Assembly (NCBI GenBank): GCA_902584815.1
Contig: CACIBF010000010.1
Coordinates: 1 to 38,866, forward strand
Length of the DNA stretch: 38,866 nucleotides
Direction of reading: 5' to 3'
Origin: an uncultured Pelagibacteraceae bacterium
GTDB lineage: Bacteria; Pseudomonadota; Alphaproteobacteria; Pelagibacterales; AG-422-B15
Position 1 is the stretch's first letter, and every line of letters starts with the position of its first letter. The translations under genes were made by a program, and so were the position numbers. Below the pieces are notes generated by a model, which made no database searches, was not told the DNA's origin, and saw only the letters and a list, made by a program, of their open reading frames with translations. Shown here piece after piece: positions 7,966-18,232 of the stretch.

Positions 7966-9024
7966 CTATGCACTAATGACTTTATCATGAATAGATAAAT
8001 TTTTCTCAAACTCACTAAGTCGTTTAATTATAGATCTTAATTCAGTTATGGTTGTCCAATTTTGAAGAAATAGATCAAAGCTACCATGCACTCTTTGGAA
8101 CGCATTACTAACTTGAACAACTGTTCCCAACATTATTGCTCCAGTGAATAAACCTGGGCCTACAATTAAATAAGGTACAATAACCATAAATTGACCATAA
8201 CTGTTTTGCCAAACATCAAAATATCCATAGTGCATATACAGTCTTTGATAATTAAACCTTATTCCAAGGAATAGTTCCCATAATCTTTCTGGCTGAGCAT
8301 AATTTGTTTTATCGTCTTCTCCTAGGACCAAGTCTTTTCTAAATGCCGCTTCTACTTTTTGATTGTTATATTCTAAACCAGGAAGCTTTATTCCCACAAA
8401 CCAAGAAATTATTAGCCCTCCAATAGAAACCAATAATGCCGTCCAAACTAAAGACCCTTCATAATCTCTTAAAATAGGAATATCCACACTTTCAGATAGT
8501 GTCCATAATACAGGAAGAAATGCAATCAAAGTCATAATTGCTCTAACTGCTTGCAAACCTAGACTTTCTACAATCCTTGCAAAACGATTACAGTCTTCTT
8601 GTATCCTCTGGCTAGCACCCTCAATTTCTACCTCAACGTTTCTCCATCTTGGAATATAATCAAACGTTATGGATTCTCTCCATCTCAATCCATAAATCCG
8701 AGTAAACCAGCCTGTAAAAGTTGCCAAAATAACATATGGCATAGCGATAACTAAGAAACTAGGCTCTGCTGATGTACTTTGATCTACGGATGCACTTTGT
8801 GTAAAATACTTTATAGAAATTAATTTTTCATAAAATAATGAAATTCCACTTTGAGGATCATCAGAATATTTCTCAGCATTTTGAAGTAAATCGTAAAACC
8901 CTCCGTACCAAGTATTAATGGCAACGGTTAATTGAACTTGTATCCAGAGAGAGAGAACTAAAACTGAACCTCCTCCATAAGCCCAATAAAACCATTTACG
9001 TGTATAATAAAAACATTTAACCAT
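7966..9024 (-). CDS. SbmA/BacA-family peptide transporter, N-terminally short
   Basis: A 352-residue multi-pass membrane protein. QVQLTVAINTWYGGFYDLLQNA, split as QVQLTVAINTWYGG and FYDLLQNA, is the hallmark segment of SbmA/BacA proteins (usually VQVSVAINNWYGPFYDLIQ). RWRESITFDYIPRWR and EGASQRIQEDCNRFA are also characteristic. E. coli SbmA (about 406 residues) and rhizobial BacA (about 420) carry extra N-terminal membrane sequence that is absent here. An in-frame stop lies two codons before the chosen ATG, so no longer start exists. The family imports peptides, bleomycin-like compounds and in some cases cobalamin, using the proton gradient. It sits between the DUF3035 lipoprotein gene and pgi, in the same direction. 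Confidence 0.85.
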   Translation of the reverse strand: MVKCFYYTRKWFYWAYGGGSVLVLSLWIQVQLTVAINTWYGGFYDLLQNAEKYSDDPQSGISLFYEKLISIKYFTQSASVDQSTSAEPSFLVIAMPYVILATFTGWFTRIYGLRWRESITFDYIPRWRNVEVEIEGASQRIQEDCNRFARIVESLGLQAVRAIMTLIAFLPVLWTLSESVDIPILRDYEGSLVWTALLVSIGGLIISWFVGIKLPGLEYNNQKVEAAFRKDLVLGEDDKTNYAQPERLWELFLGIRFNYQRLYMHYGYFDVWQNSYGQFMVIVPYLIVGPGLFTGAIMLGTVVQVSNAFQRVHGSFDLFLQNWTTITELRSIIKRLSEFEKNLSIHDKVISA

Positions 9025-9060
9025 AATTTAAATTTTGATCTGTTTCATTTATCTTGATTT

Positions 9061-9360
9061 TTAAAATTGATCTTCAATAAACTCTTCTAGAGATCCAGTC
9101 TCAACTTCCTCATCATTGGCTTTAGTTATTTCAGATGAGCTAGAACTATCTAAGATCAATGATTCAATATCAGAAGTTTCATTTTCAACTCTTTCAGATG
9201 ACTCAATGTCTAATTCTTCTCCTTCACCAGGTGGAGTTAATTCAAAATCTGGCGGTATTTCAAGCGCTCTTTGTTTCAAGGATGTAAAATCATTTGATTG
9301 ATTTGACGAACATCCAACTAAAAAAATTGTTAGTATTAGTAATATTAATAATCTATGCAT
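9061..9360 (-). CDS. DUF3035-type small lipoprotein
   Basis: A 99-residue lipoprotein. The signal peptide MHRLLILLILTIFLVGC ends in a lipobox LVGC with the lipidated cysteine at position 17. The mature part includes RALEIPPDFELTPPGEG, the proline-rich motif (PPxFxLxPP) that defines DUF3035 proteins in Alphaproteobacteria. The remainder is highly acidic and Ser-rich and probably disordered. Function is unknown. Its start overlaps the end of lspA, the gene for the lipoprotein signal peptidase that would process it, by 8 bases. That order is conserved in the class. Confidence 0.85.
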   Translation of the reverse strand: MHRLLILLILTIFLVGCSSNQSNDFTSLKQRALEIPPDFELTPPGEGEELDIESSERVENETSDIESLILDSSSSSEITKANDEEVETGSLEEFIEDQF

Positions 9361-9856
9361 TTTCTTTTTTATTTTTACCTGAAAATAATTCCAGAATAAT
9401 AACCAGTAAACATCCTACTGTGATGGTTATATCAGCAAAATTAAACACATACCAATGGTAATTCATATAATGAATATCAATAAAATCTAATACAGCCTGA
9501 TATAAAAATCGATCGATTAAATTTCCAATCGCCCCTCCTATTATAAGACTGAACGCAAAATAATATATTTTTTTATTAATTTTTATTGCATAGAAAAATA
9601 AAAAAATAATCAAAACAAGCATGATTATCATATAAAAGTTATTAATTGATTGAAGATCATTTTGAAATAAGCCAAAAGCAAATCCCTTATTCCATATTAA
9701 ATATAAGTTAAAGTAGTCATTTATTTTTTCCATGAATTGAGAATTGAGATGACTAGTGTCTATATTATAAATATTGATCAAATAAAATTTAATTGCTTGA
9801 TCAATACTGGCAAAAAGAATTATAAAGAAAGAGAAATTTCTAATTTTACTCAGCAT
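9353..9856 (-). CDS. lspA: Lipoprotein signal peptidase (SPase II)
   Basis: The inner-membrane aspartyl protease that removes signal peptides from diacylglyceryl-modified prolipoproteins. It has 167 residues with four hydrophobic segments. Conserved motifs are SIDQAIKFY (residues 17-25), WNKGFAFGLF, GGAIGNLIDR with catalytic D115, and VFNFADITI with catalytic D142. The start directly abuts the ileS stop, a linkage common in many bacteria. Confidence 0.95.
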   Translation of the reverse strand: MLSKIRNFSFFIILFASIDQAIKFYLINIYNIDTSHLNSQFMEKINDYFNLYLIWNKGFAFGLFQNDLQSINNFYMIIMLVLIIFLFFYAIKINKKIYYFAFSLIIGGAIGNLIDRFLYQAVLDFIDIHYMNYHWYVFNFADITITVGCLLVIILELFSGKNKKENA

Positions 9857-12667
9857 TTATTCAATTACTTCTTTGCAGCGAATGCATACGTTATCTGTAA
9901 GATTAGAAAAATACTTCCAGCAGCGTTCACATTTATGGCCGTCTACTCTTGAAACTGCTACACCAATAGATTTGTCATCATCTAAAGTATAACAATTTTG
10001 GGGTAAACCTTCTTTTTTTATTTCTATCTTTGATACAATTGAAACTTGCTCAACCATTTCGTTATTTACTAAATTAATTTTTTTATCATCATTAATGAAC
10101 AAAATTACTGAGGCTTCAAGGCTAGATCCAATTGTTTTATTTTTTCTTTCTACTTCAATAGCTCCATTAATTAACCTCTTTAATTTTTTATAAAAACTCC
10201 AACTCTCATCAAGGTCATTTCTTATCCATGTTTCATCAATCGAACAGAAATTTTCATTGTGTATACTAGTGTTAGATCCCATTCGGCTTTGCCAAGCTTC
10301 TTCAATTGTAAAACATAAAATTGGAGCTAATAATCTCAATAAATGATGAAAGAGAATATCAAGGACAGTCTGAGTAGAACGTCTAATTTTTGAACTCTTT
10401 GAGTCACAATAAAGAGAGTCTTTTCGAATATCAAAATAAAACGATGACAATTCGTTGGTGCAAAAATTAAATATTAAAGTGAATACTTTCTGATATTCAA
10501 AAATTTCATAATTTCTTAAAACATTTTTTTCTAAGATGGCTAATTGAGATAATATATATTTATCTAAATCAGTAAGATCACTGTATTCCAATGAAGAACC
10601 TTCTGAAAAGTCAGATAAATTGCCTAAAATAAATCTTATGGTATTTCTCAGTCTTCTATAAGTATCAACATTGCTTTTAATTATTTCTGATCCAATTTTT
10701 AGATCTTCTGAAAAATCACTATTAGCTACCCACAACCTTAAAATATCCGCACCTGATTTTTCAATCACTTCAGCTGGGGAAACAATATTATTTGACGATT
10801 TGCTCATTTTTGCTCCATCTTCATGCAGAACAAATCCATGAGTCAAAACTGACTCATATGGAGCGGTGCCTCTTGTTCCACAAGACTCTAATAGTGATGA
10901 GTGAAACCATCCTCTATGTTGATCTGTTCCTTCTAGATAAAGAGATGCTGGCCATGGTTCATCATTATCTTCCAATACGAAGGCATGAGTACAGCCAGAA
11001 TCAAACCAAACATCTAGGATGTCATCAACCTTTTCAAAATTATTAGGATCTTCGTATCCTTCTAGCCACTCCTCTTTAGAATATTTAAACCATGCATCAG
11101 AACCCTCTTCCGCAAATAACTTAATAATCTTTTTATTGAGCTCGGTATTTATAAGAGGAGATCCTGTTTTCTTCTCATAAAATATGGAAAGTGGAACCCC
11201 CCACGCTCTTTGACGAGACACAACCCAATCAGGTCTATTCTCAATCATAGAAAATATTCTTTTTTTACCTTGATCAGGGAACCATTTCACTTTTTCAATT
11301 GAATCTAGTGCTTTTTTTCTCAATTCATTAGCTTCCATTCCAATAAACCATTGGGGTGTATTGCGAAAAATAACGGGCGCTTTTGATCTCCACGAATGAG
11401 GATAGCTATGACGAAGGGAACCTTTTCCTACGAGCGCTTTATTATTTTTTAATTCAATGATTACAGCAACGTTTGCTTCAGCATCGGATCCATCTTCATT
11501 AAAAATTTTTTTACCTGCAAATATTGGAACATGATTAAAATATTTTCCATCACCATCAACTGTTTCAGGAACATCAATATTATTCTTGACGCCTAATTCA
11601 TAGTCATCTGGACCATGTCCAGGTGCGATATGTACAAGTCCTGTTCCTTGATCAAGGGTTACATAATCTGCCGAATATAATTTTACATTAAAATCATATC
11701 CACCATCCCTAAATGGATGAGAGCATTTTAAACTACTAATATCTTCAATATCTTTTATTTTATTGAAAGATTTAATTCTACATTCTGATTTTACCGCTTC
11801 CTCTAGATCTGATGCAAATACCAGTAAATCACCCTTTTGTGCGTGGCTATTGTCAGAAATATCATCTACTTTAAATAAAGAGTATTTTATATCTTCACCA
11901 AAAGCTATCGCTCTATTTCCAGGAATAGTCCAAGGCGTGGTTGTCCAAATTACGACTGATGCATTTAATAAATCTGGATCATTTGACTCTAAGATTGGAA
12001 ACTTTACGTATATCCAAGTTGACTTATGCTCTTTGTACTCAATTTCAGCTTCTGCTAATGCAGTTTTTTCAACTGTCGACCACATTACAGGCTTGGAACC
12101 TCTGAACAAACTTCCATTTTCTAAAAATTTAAAAAATTCTTTTACAATAGTAGACTCTGCATTGAAAGACATAGTCGTGTATGGATTTGACCAATCTCCA
12201 ATCACTCCAAGTCTAATAAATTCTTCTCGCTGTATATCTATCCATTTGGAAGCAAACTCTCTACATTCTTTTCTAAATTGAATAATATCAACTTCATCTT
12301 TATTTAATCCTTTTTCCCTATATTGCTCCTCAATCTTCCATTCAATTGGTAGTCCGTGACAATCCCAGCCAGGAATATATGAACTATCTTTATTTAACAT
12401 TTGTTGTGATCGAACAACAAAATCTTTTAAAATTTTATTTAAAGCGTGACCTATATGAAGATGTCCATTTGCATATGGCGGTCCATCGTGTAAGACAAAT
12501 TTCTCTTTTCCTTTTGATTGATTGCGCAAAGATTCATAAATTTTTTTTTCAGACCATTGATTTAAGATTAATGGCTCTTGTTCTGGAAGGCCTGCTCTCA
12601 TAGCAAAGCTTGTTCTAGGTAAAAATAATGTTTCGCTAAAATCTATTTTTTCATCCTTAGCTGTCAT
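9857..12667 (-). CDS. ileS: Isoleucyl-tRNA synthetase
   Basis: A class I aminoacyl-tRNA synthetase of 936 residues that charges tRNA-Ile. It has PPYANGHLHIGHA with the HIGH motif at residues 71-74, the editing-domain stretch VVIWTTTPWTIPGNRAIAF, GTDQHRGWFHSSL, and the KMSKS loop near residue 619 (DGAKMSKSSNN). The C-terminus carries the zinc-binding pair CERCWKY and CIRC, as in the E. coli-type enzyme. It lies between ribF (5 bases away) and lspA (0 bases) in the long minus-strand operon. Confidence 0.97.
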   Translation of the reverse strand: MTAKDEKIDFSETLFLPRTSFAMRAGLPEQEPLILNQWSEKKIYESLRNQSKGKEKFVLHDGPPYANGHLHIGHALNKILKDFVVRSQQMLNKDSSYIPGWDCHGLPIEWKIEEQYREKGLNKDEVDIIQFRKECREFASKWIDIQREEFIRLGVIGDWSNPYTTMSFNAESTIVKEFFKFLENGSLFRGSKPVMWSTVEKTALAEAEIEYKEHKSTWIYVKFPILESNDPDLLNASVVIWTTTPWTIPGNRAIAFGEDIKYSLFKVDDISDNSHAQKGDLLVFASDLEEAVKSECRIKSFNKIKDIEDISSLKCSHPFRDGGYDFNVKLYSADYVTLDQGTGLVHIAPGHGPDDYELGVKNNIDVPETVDGDGKYFNHVPIFAGKKIFNEDGSDAEANVAVIIELKNNKALVGKGSLRHSYPHSWRSKAPVIFRNTPQWFIGMEANELRKKALDSIEKVKWFPDQGKKRIFSMIENRPDWVVSRQRAWGVPLSIFYEKKTGSPLINTELNKKIIKLFAEEGSDAWFKYSKEEWLEGYEDPNNFEKVDDILDVWFDSGCTHAFVLEDNDEPWPASLYLEGTDQHRGWFHSSLLESCGTRGTAPYESVLTHGFVLHEDGAKMSKSSNNIVSPAEVIEKSGADILRLWVANSDFSEDLKIGSEIIKSNVDTYRRLRNTIRFILGNLSDFSEGSSLEYSDLTDLDKYILSQLAILEKNVLRNYEIFEYQKVFTLIFNFCTNELSSFYFDIRKDSLYCDSKSSKIRRSTQTVLDILFHHLLRLLAPILCFTIEEAWQSRMGSNTSIHNENFCSIDETWIRNDLDESWSFYKKLKRLINGAIEVERKNKTIGSSLEASVILFINDDKKINLVNNEMVEQVSIVSKIEIKKEGLPQNCYTLDDDKSIGVAVSRVDGHKCERCWKYFSNLTDNVCIRCKEVIE

Positions 12668-12672
12668 GTTAC

Positions 12673-13632
12673 TTATCTTAAGATTTGTTTTGCTTTTAAA
12701 ATATCTTTATTTAATTGTGTTTTTAGAGAGTCGATACCTGAAAATTTTTTTTCATTACGTATGAAATCAATAAAATTCACTTTTAAAGTAGAATTATAAA
12801 TATTCAAATTAAAATCAAATAAATATACTTCTAATAATGGCTTTTTTTTATTAAATGTAGGTCGAATTCCAAAATTTGCTATGCCTTTATAATCTATATT
12901 TCTTTTACTTTTATTAATAATTTGAACTGTTACAGCATAGACGCCATAGTTTGGTTGAGAGTAACCTTCAATTTCAATATTAGCTGTAGGAAATCCAATG
13001 AGTCTTCCCCTTTGATCTCCTTTTATAACCTTTCCAAAGATAAACCATGATCTTCCTAATATTTTGTTTGCTAATTTTATATTTCCATTTTCAATTGCTA
13101 ATCTGACATTTGAAGAAGAAAATATATTTTTCTTGAAGTGTTTTGCTAATGAAACCGGAAGCTTAAAAATACTTACAGGGGAAACCAAAAAATCATTCTT
13201 CTTTCCAAAATCTTTTAAGTATTTATAGTCACCACTTCTATTGTTTCCAAACTTAAAGTTTTTTCCTACAAAAATATATTTCATTTGAATTCCATCACGC
13301 AGTATTTTGCTACAAAAATAATGAGGAGTCATTTTTGCAACTGAACTAGAAAATTTTAGTATTATTACATAATCTACCCCATAATTTTTTAGGATTTCAC
13401 ACCTTTTATCAATTTTAGTGAGTAAAAAATTTCTTTTTTCTTTCTTAAAAAAAATTTTTGGATGAGGATCAAATAGCAATACTCCGACTTTTTTATTTTT
13501 TTTTGACTGAATTTTTTTTGCTGAATTAATTATTTTTTGATGACCTCGGTGAACGCCATCAAAATTTCCTAATAAGAGAATCGAGTCCTTAGTATGTTCT
13601 GCTATAGACTTATAATTAGTAAAAATTTTCAT
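12673..13632 (-). CDS. ribF: Bifunctional riboflavin kinase / FAD synthetase
   Basis: Makes FMN from riboflavin, then FAD. The 319-residue protein has an N-terminal nucleotidyltransferase half with LLGNFDGVHRGHQKII, LLFDPHPKIFF and GKNFKFGNNRSGD. The C-terminal kinase half has GKVIKGDQRGRLIGFPTANI, where GFPTAN is the kinase signature, and ends with the substrate-binding GIANFGIRPTF and EVYLFDF. The sequence is markedly lysine-rich, in keeping with the AT-rich genome. Its start overlaps the HAD gene stop by 4 bases. Confidence 0.95.
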   Translation of the reverse strand: MKIFTNYKSIAEHTKDSILLLGNFDGVHRGHQKIINSAKKIQSKKNKKVGVLLFDPHPKIFFKKEKRNFLLTKIDKRCEILKNYGVDYVIILKFSSSVAKMTPHYFCSKILRDGIQMKYIFVGKNFKFGNNRSGDYKYLKDFGKKNDFLVSPVSIFKLPVSLAKHFKKNIFSSSNVRLAIENGNIKLANKILGRSWFIFGKVIKGDQRGRLIGFPTANIEIEGYSQPNYGVYAVTVQIINKSKRNIDYKGIANFGIRPTFNKKKPLLEVYLFDFNLNIYNSTLKVNFIDFIRNEKKFSGIDSLKTQLNKDILKAKQILR

Positions 13633-14489
13633 AATTTAAGTGATTTAACTATATTTATCTGATCAGGCACCTTATCAAGATATGAACTAAAAAAATTTTT
13701 AATATCAATTGTATTGATGATTTCGTCTTTGTGAATTCCTGTTTCAACAAAAATAGACTTAATACCAAAATTATTAGCTCCCTTTATATCTGTTCTAACA
13801 CTATCACCTATTGCTATCATTTGAGATTTGTTTTCAATAAGTCCCTCAGCGAGGGCATTTTCTAGAACGTGAGTGTATATTTCTTGATATGGCTTTCCAT
13901 AATATCTTACCTTTCCACCTAACTCAGAATAAAATTCAGCAATACTTCCTGCGCAAAATATTTTCTTTTCTCCTCTAATAACAATCAGATCAGGATTAGC
14001 GCATACCATTGGTAAATTCAGTTGAATCATCTCTGATAAAATATTTTTATAGTCTTCTGGAGTCTGTTTTTCATCATCATCAAACCCTGTGCATAAAACA
14101 AAATCAGCATTATCTAATGTCTCAACTTTTTCAATTTGAATATCTTCTAAAAGATCATAATCTTTAGGTGGTCCAATATGAAAGTACTTATAACCATGAT
14201 TAAATTTATTAATCATATTTATGGTAATATCTCCTGAAGATACTATTGAATGAAATAAATTTTTTGACAGACCAAGCTTTTCTATTAATCCTGACTCAAC
14301 AACTGAATTAGGCCTTGGAGCATTAGAAATAAAAATTACTTTTATTTTACGTTCATTCATATACTTAAGAAAAACTCTGCTATCTAAGAAAACTTCCTTG
14401 CCATTATGAATAACACCCCATAAATCGCAAAGAATAACTTTTGAGTCTTCAATAAAATTATTAAGGTCTTCGATCTGATTAATTAACAT
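13629..14489 (-). CDS. HAD-superfamily IIA hydrolase, TIGR01459 type
   Basis: The start is placed at the ATG at 14489, giving MLINQIEDLNNFI and 286 residues. The frame is open upstream to 14552, but that would cover the divergent promoter region. Motif I is CDLWGVIHNG: the nucleophile D22 is present, but the second Asp of the usual DxD is W24, as is usual in this NagD-like alphaproteobacterial subfamily. Other motifs are FISNAPRPN, CANPDLIV, GKPYQEIY and AIGDSVRTDIKGANN. The substrate is unknown. Linkage with ribF, and often with groEL nearby, is typical of the class. Confidence 0.85.
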   Translation of the reverse strand: MLINQIEDLNNFIEDSKVILCDLWGVIHNGKEVFLDSRVFLKYMNERKIKVIFISNAPRPNSVVESGLIEKLGLSKNLFHSIVSSGDITINMINKFNHGYKYFHIGPPKDYDLLEDIQIEKVETLDNADFVLCTGFDDDEKQTPEDYKNILSEMIQLNLPMVCANPDLIVIRGEKKIFCAGSIAEFYSELGGKVRYYGKPYQEIYTHVLENALAEGLIENKSQMIAIGDSVRTDIKGANNFGIKSIFVETGIHKDEIINTIDIKNFFSSYLDKVPDQINIVKSLKL

Positions 14490-14555
14490 AAATTTTAATA
14501 TTGCATAATTTGAATTTAATAACTTATAATAAACAATTAACTTTTGTATCAACTT

Positions 14556-15329
14556 ATGTCATCTCTTTTTGATCTAACTGGAAAAAATGCAATAATTACT
14601 GGGTCTTCTAGAGGCATTGGTAAAGCAATTGCTCATCGAATGGCTCAACATGGCGCAAAGGTTATAATAACAAGTCGAAAGATTGACGCATGTGAAAAGG
14701 TTTCTGCTGAAATAAATAACGAATTTGGTAGCGACGCATCTATTGCTATCGCATGCAATATTTCTGATAAAGATCAATTAAAAAACTTATACGCCAAATC
14801 AAAAGAATGGTGTGGTGATATTAGTACACTTGTTTGCAATGCTGCAGTCAATCCCTATTTTGGGCCATCAATTAATACTCCGGATGAAGCCTTTGAAAAA
14901 ATAATGAAATCAAATGTTCAAAGTAATTTTTGGCTTTGTAATGAAGCGCTGCCTGATATGACATCAAGGAAATCTGGCTCTATTATTATCATATCTTCAA
15001 TCGCAGGGCTTCAAGGAACTCCTGTTCTAGGAGCATATGCAATTTCTAAGGCAGCTGACTCACAACTTGCTAGAAATATAGCTGTTGAATATGGCATGAA
15101 TAATGTTAGAGCAAATTGCATTTCACCTGGATTAATTAAGACAGACTTTGCAAGGGCTTTATGGGAAAATGAGAGCATTTTAAAGGCAGCTACTTCCCAT
15201 TCAGCTCTAAAAAGAATTGGAATGCCTGATGAGATAGCTGGGGCCGCTGTTTTTTTAGCGTCTGAAGCAGGGGCATTTGTGACTGGTCAAAACCTCATTA
15301 TCAATGGGGGCGAAGCACCCGGCATCTAA
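14556..15329 (+). CDS. SDR-family oxidoreductase
   Basis: A 257-residue classical short-chain dehydrogenase starting at the ATG at 14556 (an in-frame TTG at 14544 is less likely). It has the cofactor motif TGSSRGIG near the N-terminus, NAAVNPYFG, ISSIAG with the catalytic Ser, and YAISKAA with the catalytic Tyr and Lys. GLIKTDFA, and GQNLIINGGEAPG near the C-terminus, are also typical. The Arg in SSRG and R in SRK suggest NADP(H) preference, which is an inference. The substrate is not predictable. It is divergent from the HAD gene with 66 bases between starts, and 146 bases precede groES. Confidence 0.88.
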   Translation: MSSLFDLTGKNAIITGSSRGIGKAIAHRMAQHGAKVIITSRKIDACEKVSAEINNEFGSDASIAIACNISDKDQLKNLYAKSKEWCGDISTLVCNAAVNPYFGPSINTPDEAFEKIMKSNVQSNFWLCNEALPDMTSRKSGSIIIISSIAGLQGTPVLGAYAISKAADSQLARNIAVEYGMNNVRANCISPGLIKTDFARALWENESILKAATSHSALKRIGMPDEIAGAAVFLASEAGAFVTGQNLIINGGEAPGI

Positions 15330-15389
15330 GAAATCTTCAATTTGTAAAAAAAGCTTATTTTTTCATATAAATCAAAGAAATATCAGCCT

Positions 15390-15419
15390 CTTGACAGTTA
15401 GGTCCACAATCACTATATG
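15390..15419 (+). promoter_or_regulatory. groESL promoter, overlapping sigma70- and RpoH-like elements
   Basis: TTGACA (15391-15396) and TATATG (15414-15419) are separated by exactly 17 bases, a near-consensus vegetative promoter. The same stretch can be read as CTTGAC (15390-15395), 16 bases, then ACTATAT (15412-15418). That resembles the alphaproteobacterial heat-shock RpoH pattern (CTTGAC, about 16-17, CYTATNT). Transcription would start near 15426, some 50 bases before groES. No CIRCE operator of the standard TTAGCACTC-N9-GAGTGCTAA form is present. Confidence 0.6.
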
Positions 15420-15429
15420 CCATGTTAGT

Positions 15430-15444
15430 TAGCATAAAGTGCTA
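15430..15444. repeat. Short inverted repeat between groES promoter and start
   Basis: TAGCA (15430-15434), TAAAG, TGCTA (15440-15444) form a 5-base inverted repeat just downstream of the predicted transcription start. It resembles the outer parts of a CIRCE element but has a 5-base gap rather than the CIRCE geometry, so HrcA binding is not supported. It could be an operator or chance. Confidence 0.25.
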
Positions 15445-15475
15445 CTTTAAATTTAAATATTAGGAGACAAAAACA

Positions 15476-15796
15476 ATGGATTTTCGCCCTTTACACGACA
15501 GAGTCTTAGTAAGAAGACTTGATAGCGAAGAAAAAACTGCAGGTGGAATAATTATTCCGGACACAGCTCAAGAAAAACCTCAAGAAGGTGAAATTATTGC
15601 TGTTGGATCTGGTAATAAAAGTGAAGATGGCAAAGTTACGCCTTTGGATCTCTCTGTAGGTGATAAGGTATTATTCGGCAAATGGTCAGGAACGGAAGTT
15701 AAGATTAATGGTGAAGAGCTTTGCATCATGAAAGAGTCAGACATCATGGGAATAATTACTACAAAATCTAAAGCTAAATCAAAAAAGAAAAAATAA
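15476..15796 (+). CDS. groES: Co-chaperonin GroES with basic C-terminal tail
   Basis: The 10-kDa lid of the GroEL folding chamber. The 106-residue protein starts [14 protein letters not shown] after a good ribosome site (AGGAGA at 15462-15467, 8 bases before ATG). It has the mobile loop with [13 protein letters not shown] and the core [21 protein letters not shown] and [21 protein letters not shown]. Most GroES proteins stop near this last position, at about 95-97 residues. Here a strongly basic tail of about 11 residues, [12 protein letters not shown], follows. It is transcribed with groEL, 23 bases downstream. Confidence 0.97.
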   Translation: MDFRPLHDRVLVRRLDSEEKTAGGIIIPDTAQEKPQEGEIIAVGSGNKSEDGKVTPLDLSVGDKVLFGKWSGTEVKINGEELCIMKESDIMGIITTKSKAKSKKKK

Positions 15797-15807
15797 TATT
15801 TCAATAA

Positions 15808-17478
<1,671 letters not shown>

Positions 17479-17498
17479 TTCAACCTAATTTAAGTTAT

Positions 17499-17529
17499 AA
17501 AAAAACCCAGCTGATGCTGGGTTTTTTTT
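17499..17529. terminator. Bidirectional intrinsic terminator between groEL and hisG
   Basis: CCCAGC (17506-17511), loop TGAT, GCTGGG (17516-17521) form a perfect G-C-rich stem. It is flanked by an A-run (17499-17505) and a T-run (17522-17529), so it works in both directions. The hisG stop codon (17528-17530) begins inside the T-run. It is the clearest intrinsic terminator in the window. Confidence 0.9.
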
Positions 17530-18232
17530 ATTTAATTAGATGGATAAAATGATTACACACCTCATTTAAATTATCATTCCAATCAATACTTTTTGATTTA
17601 AAAATTGCAGCAGAAGATTTTAATATTAATCCATCATCGAGTACTCGTAAATTATTAGCCTTCAAGGTTTGACCAGTAGATGTTATATCTGAAATGATAT
17701 CTGCAAATCCATTAAATGGAGCACTTTCGGTAGAACCATGACTTTCTACAGTCCTGTAATCGACTACACCTCGATTTGAAAAAAAACTATTAGTAAGATT
17801 CGGATACTTAGTTGCTACTCTAATTCTTTTTGAAGTTTTCATTCTTTGAAAATTACTTACTTCTTCAAGGTCAGCCATACTTATGACATCGATCCATAAA
17901 TTTGGAATTGCAACAACTAAATCTGCCTTACCAAAGTCTAATTGTAATAATTTATCTACTTTTGCATCAAAATTTCTTATCTTCTCTTGGACTAAATCAT
18001 CACATGTCAATCCTAGGTGAATAGACCCCTCATCAAGACGACCAGTAATTTCTTTTGCTGACAAAAAATAAATTAATAAATTATCTAAACCATCAATTGT
18101 AGCTAGATAATTTCGGTCTTCAGTTTGATTAGATATGTTGATATTTTTAGATACAAATAGAGCATCTAAATCTTTTCTCAGACGACCCTTACTTGGAAGA
18201 GCTATTTTAATTTTATCTTTATTGTCAAACAT
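17528..18232 (-). CDS. hisG: ATP phosphoribosyltransferase, short catalytic form
   Basis: Catalyses the first step of histidine synthesis (ATP + PRPP to phosphoribosyl-ATP). At 234 residues it is the short HisG form, which lacks the C-terminal regulatory domain and needs HisZ. It has KIALPSKGRLRKD at the start, and the PRPP-binding loop DIISDITSTGQTLKANNL with LDDG following. It overlaps hisZ by 8 bases, fitting the obligate HisG-HisZ complex. Confidence 0.95.
   Translation of the reverse strand: MFDNKDKIKIALPSKGRLRKDLDALFVSKNINISNQTEDRNYLATIDGLDNLLIYFLSAKEITGRLDEGSIHLGLTCDDLVQEKIRNFDAKVDKLLQLDFGKADLVVAIPNLWIDVISMADLEEVSNFQRMKTSKRIRVATKYPNLTNSFFSNRGVVDYRTVESHGSTESAPFNGFADIISDITSTGQTLKANNLRVLDDGLILKSSAAIFKSKSIDWNDNLNEVCNHFIHLIK

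Noticed and set aside
11763-12281. 172-codon frame antisense to ileS
   Set aside because: It lies fully inside ileS on the other strand, with no recognisable motif; a chance open frame.
15346-15362. A-run/T-run hairpin after the SDR gene as a terminator
   Set aside because: The possible stem is A-T only around a GCTTA loop. It is too weak to call in AT-rich DNA.
15429-15445. CIRCE-like element before groES
   Set aside because: The arms TAGCA/TGCTA are only 5 bases apart. CIRCE needs TTAGCACTC-N9-GAGTGCTAA, so HrcA binding is not supported.
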